From Protostelium mycophagum (Eukaryota > Evosea > Variosea > Protosteliida > Protosteliaceae): a stretch of DNA of 28,012 bases. The notes below the pieces were generated by a model that was not told where the DNA came from, did no database searches, and saw only the letters and a list, made by a program, of their open reading frames with translations. The position numbers and the translations under genes are program-made. The stretch lies in NCBI GenBank assembly GCA_002081555.1, contig MZNV01001058.1:1-28012 (forward strand), written 5' to 3'. Shown here in pieces: positions 1 through 13,317 of this stretch (positions are counted from its first letter, which is position 1; every line of letters begins with the position of its first letter).

Positions 1-2
1 GA

Positions 3-362
3 ACGCATGACCAATACCATCAACCTCAACAATATTACGAAAGACAAGCACACTATGATCAACAACAATACCAGCATCAATCGGCTCACTACAACGGGTA
101 CTTTTTACAATCTACTCATTTTTCATTTATTTTTGATGAAAATATTTTAATCGTTGTAGACGAGTCCGGTATAATTGAATGTGAAAGGCAGGTTCAACAC
201 CTCTCTTATCCTTCTTATTCGAATGAAACTACCAACTCATACACTACAACGACATCCCACAAATCCATCATACAATTTCCTGAATCATTTACAACGGCAA
301 CTACAAATTCTGAATGTGAGATCAAAGAGGTCGATATGGACATGGAAGAAGGAGAAATATAA
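3..362 (+). CDS. 3' end of an unidentified gene (partial)
   Basis: The frame starting at base 3 is open for 119 codons to TAA at 360-362. The 5' end lies outside the window. The first ~30 residues are rich in Gln, His and Tyr. The C-terminal part is Ser/Thr-rich and ends in an acidic tail, DMDMEEGEI. I do not recognise a family. A possible 62-nt intron (GT at 98, TTGTAG ending at 159) has an acceptor of the type common in this window. It would either join frame 1 upstream to the same C-terminus or end the Gln/His/Tyr frame early at about 177. The model is therefore uncertain; an uninterrupted exon is the simplest reading. The Q/H/Y low-complexity style is common in amoebozoan nuclear proteins, but no function should be inferred from it. 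Confidence 0.4.
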   Translation, partial: THDQYHQPQQYYERQAHYDQQQYQHQSAHYNGYFLQSTHFSFIFDENILIVVDESGIIECERQVQHLSYPSYSNETTNSYTTTTSHKSIIQFPESFTTATTNSECEIKEVDMDMEEGEI

Positions 363-892
363 ACCCGTTTTATTTCAAATTTTAAATTCCTGTCGCCGCG
401 CGCCCAAAACTTGGCCGAATTATTGACAGTTTTCTGACGGAGAAATCTTGGTATATTTTTTATACATCATGCACGAGTGGTGCAAGACAACAGAACAGTA
501 GGAAGAGGCCTTTCACTACTTCTATAAGCATTGGAAAGAGGATAAAGCTTGAGCTGTGTATTTATAAAAGGAATTGGAATTTCGTCCTCATAATTTCAAC
601 AAATAAAATTATTTAATTATATTATATTTAATGAAAAAATCAGCCCGGATCACGGAAGGTTTACTGGCCGGAGAATTGTTGTACAACATCCGACCCCGAT
701 ACCGGTCAATCGGGTGGTCTTCGACCTGAGAAAAACTCCTGCGATTTGCGAAAAAAATCGGTAATGTCATATCCACCATAATTACCGTGTCGGGCTGCAT
801 GGTCGGAAAATTTCGAAGAATTCTTTTCCTTGAAGAGAACAGGAGCCCCTTCTGTTTCGTTTGGCCTCAACTGCTGATCATAAACAATCGAC
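363..892. other. Intergenic region upstream of the ATPase gene
   Basis: No gene is supported here. The first part should be the 3' UTR of the preceding gene. A TATA-like stretch, TTTATAAAAGG, lies near 561-571, about 320 nt upstream of the ATPase start codon. Several short overlapping frames exist on both strands, but none resembles a protein. Confidence 0.4.
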
Positions 893-4637
<3,745 letters not shown>

Positions 4638-4832
4638 ATCGAACAAGAATAAACAATCTTCAGCCCAAAGGTTTATTATTCAAATCTTTTATTTTAGGAT
4701 TTTGGTTAGGACTTTTATTAGCTGCAATGGATTGTAGATTCACAGATAACAAGTCAAGATGATGCACACCTTGTTTATTGAAAGAAGTCGAGGAAATCTC
4801 TAAAGTTGTGTGCGATTTAGAGTTATTTAAAT

Positions 4833-5983
4833 ATGACCAAAATCAACGAGTATATGCTCATCTACAATTCATGGCAGAAGAAGGCCAATTTCAAAAATTT
4901 GCGACCCACAATGTTGGATGGTCAACTCTTCCTCTATGATGGAAAGCACGTTGCTTTTAAAAGGTAATCTCAGGAATTCCAACAAAATCATCTGAAATAT
5001 TCCAGTGGCTCATCCTCCAAGTTTGTGATTTTACTCTCTGGGTTGACGGAGGGACTTCTTAACGTAGCTTTTGCCGAGTCATTGACTAGACATTTAAATA
5101 ACGAAGGCTGGTCGACAGTTCATGCTCTCTTCTCTACCTCCTATTATGGATTCGGGTTCAACAGTCTGCATACTGACGTCAAAGAACTGGATCAACTAAT
5201 CGCACATCTATTTGATCACTTTGCTGCTGAGAAGGTGGTACTCTTAGGACATTCTACAGGTGGGCAATCGAAATTTGTTGCCCTGATGCATTTTGCAGGG
5301 TGTCAAGATTCCGTCTTCTATTTTAAAAATGGAACAAATTCTGCCAAGTTGAGCGGCATCATATTGCAAGCACCAGTCAGTGACAGAGAATTCATCTTCA
5401 GCACAACGCCTGATATCAAAGAGACTCTGAAAAAGTGTGAAGTGGCGATGAAAGAGGGAAGAGGTGAGCACATCCTTTCCATGCTTCGTCCATTGCAACC
5501 ACATAAATCTTTATACAATTTTAATGCATTCAGTCTCACAATTTAAATCTTGATTCTTCCAAAAAACATGATTTATAAATGAACCATAAAAGGTGAAGAA
5601 CTACTTCCCACGAGGAATTTTTTTGGGGCACCAATCACCTGGTACAGATTACATTCTTTTGCTGCGAGGTGAATCTTTCTTCGATCTTCGACATTCTCAT
5701 CTCCTTCAGAAATGGAGATGATGACCTTTTCTCTTCTGATTTCACAGACGAAGAGAGAGAGAAAGCGGTGGGATCTGTCAGCATACCTACCTTCATTGCA
5801 TACAGTCTGAATGATGAGTATGTGCCCAAGACGATCGATGCCAAAAAAGCAGCGGAGGACTTGGCAGCCGCGATGAAGAAATCTACACTGCTCATGATTG
5901 AGGGAGCCTCGCACGCATTAGACGAAGAGAAACACCAGACTATATTTTTTGAAGGACTGACGAGATTTTTGAAATCTTTATAA
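4833..5983 (+). CDS. DUF1749 (UPF0613) alpha/beta hydrolase
   Basis: Predicted serine hydrolase/esterase; substrate unknown. Five exons (4833-4963, 5006-5259, 5299-5463, 5593-5668, 5710-5983) give 299 residues, normal for the family. The family core is clear: a strand ending ILLSGLTEGLL, the SSxYxGxG-like segment SYYGFGFNS, the nucleophile elbow GHSTG followed by CQD, the signature HSFAARNGDDDLFSSD, the acid-loop segment NDEYVP and the candidate catalytic His in GASHAL. A 39-nt stop-free intron (5260-5298) interrupts the elbow. Left unspliced, it would insert 13 residues between HSTG and CQD and probably kill the enzyme. The 5464-5592 intron contains an in-frame stop. From memory, the fungal siderophore hydrolase SidJ belongs to this family, but that role is not shown here. 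Lies 195 nt after the ATPase stop on the same strand; no functional link is implied. Confidence 0.9.
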
Positions 5984-6456
5984 ATTAGGACCTGTATATT
6001 GATGTTTTTTGGGGGTGTTGCTCATCAGATATATATTATAATATATGCTCAAATGATATATAAATTATAGACAATAATATCGCCGATGCAAAGAGATAAA
6101 ATATCTGTGGATGTTGGCAATGTCTTTATGAGAAACTAGTTGAACGGATCAGTGGTCCCCATGAAATATCTGCCAAACAAAAATCTTGACACGCGATCCG
6201 AATGTTGGCCAATCTTCTGTGACACATATAAACAACACTATGAGATCATTGAGAAATAAAGGAGCCACAATTATGTATAATCACAAAAAATACATGATCT
6301 AACTGGCACACTTTCATAGAAGCTGGTTGTGATAACCTTGCTCCTCTTGTTCTGATTTGGCAATGGGTAATGTTTCGGAGAACAGCCCCGATATTTTCGG
6401 GGTTGTAAACACTGACAAATATCATTTCTCTATCGGGACAGCATCGCCCAACCGAA
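5984..6456. other. Intergenic region with a GC hairpin upstream of myosin I
   Basis: AT-rich spacer with TATA-type runs near 6030-6065. A stem CCCCGA/TCGGGG with a 5-nt loop occupies 6386-6402 and can extend to about nine pairs including a G-U pair (6383-6405). It lies 50-75 nt upstream of the chosen myosin ATG, probably in the 5' UTR. No gene seen. Confidence 0.5.
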
Positions 6457-9400
6457 ATGGCTCAGCAGGTGACGTACCTCTAAATCATCGACGTACCAGT
6501 CTTTGTTTTTAGGGAGACTCTCTCAAAGATTCCCATCTTGGAAAAGGCTCATTTTCGTGAATACATGACCGAAAATGCAACGGATGTTTGCAAACTGATG
6601 TTTTAGAGGGTCAGTGTGGACGACCTCGTCCTTTTGGATGATATTAGTGAGAACGCCATCATCAATGCCCTTAAGCAACGCTATGAAGCCGATCTTATCT
6701 ACGTTAGTCATAGTCTTTTTCTTTTTTGAAGCTTTAGTCCTGAGAGAAATCAGACGTACATAGGCCAGGTACTTATAGCGGTTAATCCTTACCGCATCAT
6801 TCCCGGTTTGTACGGTAAGAACGTCATCAGAAACTACCAGGGCAGGTATGAACCTTCATTTTTCATGAAATGTCAGAGGAGAGACTCTGAGACTTCAACC
6901 AGGTATTTCTTCGAAGAGGCACCTCATGTTTATGCAATTGCCGAGTCTGCCTATCACTCACTGATGAATGAGGGACAGAATCAATGTGTCATCATCACGT
7001 GAGGCTGAAATATTTCCGTCAAAAGATTTCGAATAATCTTCCTCTGCATTGTGACATCCATTCTCCTTCAATGTGGCTGAAAAGTTTGAATGAGTAGAAT
7101 CCCAAAATGGAGGATTGTGTCCATGTAGAAAGGCTGCAACAGAAATTATGTTTTCACAGAAAATTCATTCCCATGTGATGACGTCATTACTAAATAAAGA
7201 CAGTGGAGAGTCTGGATCGGGAAAGACAGAGTCCTCCAAATTGATCATGCAGTACATCGCGGCCATCACAGGAAAATCAAAACAGGTATTGTCTTGTATT
7301 CTACTACTATTGTTTTATATATTATATATATTATATATTGATGGATATGGTAGGTACAGAGAGTAAAGGAACAGATACTGGAGAGCAATCCTGTCCTCGA
7401 AGCTTTCGGAAACGCAAAGACAGTGCAGAACAATAACAGCAGTCGGTTTGTGAGTTCTTCGTATTTTCAATGAAATTTCCCTGAGATTTTACAGGGAAAA
7501 TACTTTGAGATTCAATTCGACTATAACGGAGGTGGGAGAATGATGAAATATCTATATGAAAGGATATTCTGACCCGTTGTAGAACCGACTGGTGGGCGGG
7601 TGACGAACTATTTATTAGAAAAATCCCGAGTCATTTCACAGTCAAACGACGAGAGAAACTTCCACATATATCCTCACTATTGAATATTATTATATTCATA
7701 TATATATTATTTTCCAAGAATCTTCTTTCACTTTTCTCACTTTTTACCAACTTCTCGCTGGGGGTTCCTCCGAAAAAGGTGAGAGAATTCCATGAAATTT
7801 CGACGAGTTATCATTGAGACGTCACAGCCGCTTTTAAGTTGAAAGATGTGAATGACTACCGATATTTAAATACAAGCGGATGCACCACTGTACCCGGGCT
7901 TAATGACGGGGATGAATTCAGGTATCTACAATTGTGTAGACGATCATGTTTTGATTCTCACCTGAAAATACTTATTCTACAGTACTGTGATTTGGTTGTA
8001 CAGAAATTGTGGCAAAGCCCAGTATAGCCAATTGTATATCTTTGTGGTTATCTAAATGATAATATCTATTGATAATATTTTGCAGGGTGACGAAGAAAGC
8101 GATGAATGTGATCGGAATAAGCGAACAAGACATACAAGCCGCATTTGGATTATTAGCTGTTGTTCTTCACTTGGGAAATCTCACTTTCATCCAAAAAGGT
8201 GGCGGCTCATGTTTTGGTTCGTTGTAGACTGATACTCCCAGGGAAAGAAGGTTGCCAAGCCAACGAAAAAGATATCATAGGGACTGTCTCGAATCTTTTG
8301 GGTGAGGAATTCCGCCAGTTTTCGTCGAGATTTCCATTAGATTTCGCTGAAATCTTGCAGGAGTTTCTTCTGCAGAATTGGAGAGGGCCCTTTCCACCAG
8401 AAGTGTATCTAGAGGTGAGTCATTTCATAACAATCACATTCCGTTCTTTGTGATAAGAGATATATAGGAGGGGCCAGAGCATCATCTTACATCACTCCAC
8501 TCACATTAAATGAGGTATTTATTTCTATATATAGAGATTGGTCATCACAAAGGACAGGCGGGCTTCGGTAGAGATGCACTGGCAAAGTCGATATACAGCA
8601 GAGTTTTTGACTGGCTGGTGGAGGCAATAAATAACTCCATCCTCGATTCTACTTCAGAATTCAGCATCGGTGTACTCGACATCTACGTAAGTTGAAATCT
8701 AGACGAAATCTGGATGAGACTGAACCGATGAAGGGGTTTGAAATCTTCAAAGTGAACAGTTTTGAACAGCTTTGTATTAATTATGTCAATGTAAGTATTC
8801 TAAATATAAATATTATAATCTATATTATAATATATATATTAATATATTATTATCAAAAACCTAATCTATCACAGGAAAAATGTGAGTCAGTCTCGTTGTA
8901 ATTCTGGTTGTAGAGCGTCAAAATAACAGTATATAGTGCAACAGATATTCATCGAATTGACTCTGAAGAGTGAACAAGAAGAATATGTCAAGGAGAAGAT
9001 TAAATGGCAGAATATTGATTATTTCAATAACAAACCATGTGTAGATCTCATAGAAATGGTAACAGTATCTCAATACTATATTCAATCATTATTCAATGTG
9101 ATAGAAAGCTGGGATTATGGGATTATTAGATGAAGAGAGTATATTCCCGAACGGAACCGACGAATCATTGTTAAACAAACTCATCAAGAACTGCACCAAC
9201 CATTCCTTCTTTGAAAAATCTGACAAGGACAGAAACTGCTTCACAGTGAAACACTATGCCGGAAAGGTATATCTTACATCGACAATTATATCACGTCGAC
9301 AAGATGGATGACGTCATCATTACAGGTGAGCTACACCGTCAACGGATTTTTGGACAAGAACAAAGATCAATTATTCAACAACTTGAGAACGATGCTGGAG

Positions 9401-11525
9401 GGTAGTAAGAATCCATTCGTATCTAGATTATGGGTTACCGAAGAGGTCAATGATAAGAAGAGACCCCCCACCTCTGTCATGCAATTCAGGGTATACATTC
9501 GTATCTCATGATCTCTTTGGGGTTCTCGATATCACAGTGTGGTTTTGACGTATAGACAGAGTCAAGTGTTGTCACTCGTGGACACATTGATGTCATGCCA
9601 CCCACAATATATAAGGTGTATAAGACCAAATGGAATTAAGCAGCCCAAGACATATGACATGTCACTCTGCACCAACCAAGTGAGCCGATAATTCCATGAA
9701 ATTTCGTGTAAATCTCAAACATAGACCGGGAGAAAAGTGTCTGAAAACTGAGAGAAATATCCTGGAAAATAATGTGAAATTTAGGTGAAATACCTGGGAT
9801 TATTGGAGAACGTGAGAGTAAGAAGGGCAGGGTTTGCCTACAGACAGACGTATGAGAGATTCCTTCACAGGTATCAGCCATCTACAACGATGTAAATATT
9901 GATCACGTGGAGATTCAAGATGGTCACCACCCAAACGTGGCCAAAGTGGAATGGAAACCCGAAAGATGGAGTGATAGCTATCCTCAAGGGTTGTAGTATC
10001 GACTCAAAGTCTTACGAACTCGGTACTACAAAAGGTATTTATTTACTTTAATATAGATCACCACTGATTTGCATCAGTGTTTATCAAGAAGCCACAAACG
10101 GTGAGAAACTATACTGTTCTATATGATAATGATAGCAGCTTTTTGCAATAGAAGAGATGAGGACGAGAAGGTTGGATGAGATCGTAAGAGTAATACAAAC
10201 AACTTGGAGGTCATGCCGAGGAAAAGCATTCGTCAGAAAATGTGTCTACGCGAGTGTCGGTATCTTCTACGGAAACAAAGGTGATTCTCCCGTATCAGAA
10301 TGATTATTGACTCGTTGTAGAGAGGAGATCGGACTCTGTCTTCCGTCCTTTCCGTGGTGATTACATCAAATTCAAAGGAACTAAATTACATAAGCACTTA
10401 CAAAAGACATACGGTAAGATCTCATGCATGATCTCATGGATGTACTCACTCAGTACAGGGGAGAAGGCGTTGTTATTTGCAGATAAGATTGTAAAGGTAA
10501 ATTCAAAAGGAAGCGAGCAGACAAGAGTACTTGCTATCACTGACAAATCAGTCTACAATGTCGGTGGCTGGTTCACTTCTCTTCTAAGGTATTATTCTAT
10601 CCAGTACACTTCAAAACATTCTGAGATATCGTATCATGACTGAGGTACAGGCGCATACCGATAGATAAGATATCCTCGATCAGCACTAGTACACTTCAAG
10701 ACTCGGTGTTTGTGATCCACATTGCCTCTGAATATGACTACACCCTGGTTTCAGACAAGAAGACTGAGATAATAACTATTATATCAGAGTTGTACAAAGA
10801 GGTTGGCAACGGAAAGCCCCTACGTGTTGATTTCAAGAACGAGTGAGTGCATTCTCTTCTGTACAAGATTTCTGTGATGACGTCATGGTAGGATATCTTG
10901 CAAAGTGGACGACAAAGGAAAGATGAGAAGTATCAACTTTGTCAAGGATGAGTCTGCAAAGGACTATAAGATCAAGAAAAATGGTACCAACCTCACCATC
11001 ACCACTATTCCTGGCCTGCCCAAAGGTATTAGAGTTCATCCATATATATACATATCGTTCATCCATATATATATATATCGTTTAAATAATATAGATGCGG
11101 GAAGAAAGAAGAGTGCTCCTGCTGTCAAACAGAACAAGTTGACACAGATAAACAGAAGCAACCCAAATAATAAGGCTGCCCCAGCAAAATTCACAGCCAG
11201 AGCAACACACGATTATGTCGCCAAATCTGCAAGGTCTGTCAAAAATCTCATCATTCAGTATAGAATTCTCCCAAGTTCTTGACGATCCATTAATACAACA
11301 GTCCAACAGTATAGCAATATAGCAATACTAACTCATAATTCTCACACCAAGTAGAGAAATCAGTTTCAAGAGCGGAGAAGTGATCAATATCATTGCGAAA
11401 GATAACACTGGCATGTGGCAAGGTGAGTAACACAGACAACTACTCTAATCATGGAGTGACATACCTTAGGGGAATTGAAGGGCAAGAGGGGGATCTTTCC
11501 TTCCTCTCATGTGCAACTTCTTTAA
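6457..11525 (+). CDS. Class I myosin heavy chain (motor, IQ, TH1, SH3)
   Basis: Actin-based motor that links membranes to cortical actin. About 33 exons total 2,991 nt (996 residues). Motor landmarks: VDDLVLLD start, [14 protein letters not shown]-loop GESGSGKT near 114-121, switch I NNNSSRF, DIYGFEIF with NSFEQ, DALAK, and the actin-binding segment ending [16 protein letters not shown] Ser pair about 15-16 residues before DALAK (SSYITPL) occupies the TEDS position, suggesting activation by a PAK-type kinase. One IQ motif ([11 protein letters not shown], near 690) would bind a light chain. A basic TH1 domain follows from GDYIKFKG (about 735-905), then a short ~35-residue Ala/Asn/Lys/Pro linker instead of a long GPA-rich TH2, then an SH3 domain (about 943-996, ARATHDY...[18 protein letters not shown]). 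The first two coding exons (6457-6468, 6513-6556) are the least certain part. The intron at 7668-7740 appears to be AT-AC, and exon 18 is 7 nt. Confidence 0.93.
7668..7740 (+). other. Probable AT-AC (U12-like) intron in myosin I
   Basis: The conserved reading ...NFHI-FYQLLAG requires removal of exactly these 73 bases. They begin ATATCCTC and end TTCTCAC. There is no GT donor between the conserved NFH codons and the only AG in the interval (7716-7717), so a GT-AG intron cannot give the conserved protein. ATATCCT matches the minor-spliceosome AT-AC donor. A 7-of-9 match to its branch site (TTCTTTCAC against TTCCTTAAC) sits about 10 nt before the 3' end. Confidence 0.75.
8875..8881 (+). other. 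7-nt microexon (GAAAAAT) in myosin I
   Basis: Bases GAAAAAT lie between acceptor ATCACAG and donor GTGAGT. Adding them joins ...CINYVN (exon ending 8790) to QQIFIEL (exon starting 8937) as N-E-K-L-Q-Q-I-F, the conserved class I myosin sequence. It also restores the frame. Confidence 0.88.
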
Positions 11526-12034
11526 ATAAATCAAAATGTAACAATAAAACATGCTAACACTAACAAACATTTATTCTCATACCAACGAATAATGAGTTCT
11601 TGTAAATATCCACTACATGATAATGAGGTAACTCATGATAATGAGGGAGACATCCATGATAATTTTACCACCAAAGATCTGCCTGATTCAAATCTTCATA
11701 TCTCTTCCAGCGTGTTTTGGACACGGTGAACAGAAGGTAGTGAAACGTCCTATTATATATGTCTTGTACGTCGTTTATGATGTCTCCATTCTCTTCTCAC
11801 AATGAAACACCTAAAAAATAATCCAAAGAATAATCTATAGATCCCGACATCCAATGCAGACAGTTCGAAACTGTGTTTTCTTCAGGCTTTGATATCGCTG
11901 CCAAACAGCGCGACAAAACTCTATCACGGGGCGTATGTGCTGAAAGAATGGTTTCTGTTGTGATAAATTTGGGAAATTTGAAACCGTTTCTCAACCGAAA
12001 AAACCGAAAAGAAACCTACTACACAACATAGAAC
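11526..12034. other. Intergenic region with short direct repeats
   Basis: AATAAA at 11525-11530 and 11543-11548 are candidate polyadenylation signals for the myosin gene. CATGATAATGAGG occurs at 11616-11628 and 11634-11646, with a partial third copy at 11655. A 65-codon minus-strand frame (11797-11994) has no recognisable family. I support no gene here. Confidence 0.45.
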
Positions 12035-13127
12035 ATGGAAGGGTCAGCCGCGGTGAGCCTTGCCATTCTATTAGCGCCAGTTTGTGTGGTTTGGTTCCTG
12101 AAACGATTTAATACTGTCATACCAGAGAGACCAATTGCAACAGAGAAAAAACCGGTGCAAAGAAAGACACCCTTCACAGATTATTCAGATGAGTGTCTTA
12201 GGGCTGATCTTGAGAAGATCTGGTGAGACCATCGAACATATTACTGTGCTAACACTATGAAGGGCGAGAGAGACCATCAAACTGCCCGTTCATACAGATC
12301 TTCCCAGACTTGCAAAAAGAATTGACGTGTTGAGCGGTAGATTCTTCTCTCTCAATTCACCACTTACCTCTCAGATTCTGGAGAACTGCTCGGCTTACCA
12401 GATTTCGAAAAGACAACTGCCGATGGAAACATGATCCCCGTTGTCTTCAAAGTTTTTCAGGCAGTTTCTAGACAAATAGAAGAAAAAGAGGTGGCCGATC
12501 AGCACGTACAGCTATTTATAAAACACTTTGCCAGTATAGCACCGAGTATTGTCACCGGCTCATCCACAAATGATGACTGGAACAACTTGGACATCTCTGG
12601 CCATTTCAACAAATTCCTTCAAGAACTTGGTGATTGCAAGACTGTCAGAGTATGTCCCTCCTTTCATGTCACAAACATCACACCAATTGTGTCTGGGGAA
12701 ACATGAGAAGATTGAGATGTGCAGGTGCTCAAATGCTGCAATCAAGCGTTTCTATTTCCTGGAGTAGTGAGATTAAAATTCCTCATCGCAAATTCAGACG
12801 CTGATCAGACATTATCGTACAAGGTATAGAATATCAATATATTATATAATATTGATATATTAGGATATACAAGGAGGATGGAGGATCATTATTGATACAA
12901 AGGGAGATAATATAAATATCAAACATAGAAAATGGGAGCAAGGATTCACAGAGGATTCATTCCGTTTTCAATGGCAATTAGAGGCACAATTTGATAGAGA
13001 GGTCACCCAACTGCAATCTTCTTCACTCAGAATTAAGAATGTCTCCTTTGGAAATAACTTCACAACAGAAGACATCCAGAAGTGGAATGATGCTGCAAGA
13101 CTATATACCTCACATGATATCCTATAG
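12035..13127 (+). CDS. Hypothetical protein with N-terminal membrane anchor
   Basis: Five exons (12035-12222, 12263-12336, 12375-12649, 12725-12823, 12864-13127) give 299 residues and stop at TAG. I do not recognise the family. Residues about 5-23 form one hydrophobic helix (SLAILLAPVCVVWFL) followed by KRF, so it is probably a signal anchor. The middle (about 90-180) is acidic and soluble-looking and contains GSSTNDDWNNLD. The C-terminal ~120 residues look like a beta-rich globular domain, with GGWRIIIDTKGD and FRFQWQLEAQFD. All introns are 38-75 nt with good GT-AG signals, and the frame is kept across each, so the gene itself is well supported. It starts 510 nt after the myosin stop. A lipid- or ligand-binding role is possible but unproven. 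Confidence 0.8.
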
Positions 13128-13317
13128 AATGAAAAATATAAATTTGAATCTAGGTTATTATACATTATATATCATATATTAAAGATCTTTTACAGCTTCT
13201 AAAGCTGTTGGTGCTGCTCGCTTTTATTTTAAGGAGCAGATTTAAGTGAGACAGGATTAAACGGGAAAGTCACGTGTTCATTTTTTCGGCTGCCGACAGG
13301 TGAAAAGAGGAGAGGAG

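Noticed and set aside
5299-5546. Hydrolase reading that stops at 5546
   Set aside because: It lacks the conserved HSFAARNGDDDLFSSD region and the catalytic His. Splicing at 5464 to 5593 restores the full family sequence.
11797-11994. 65-codon minus-strand frame between the myosin and membrane-protein genes
   Set aside because: No family resemblance, and no supporting exon on either side could be joined.
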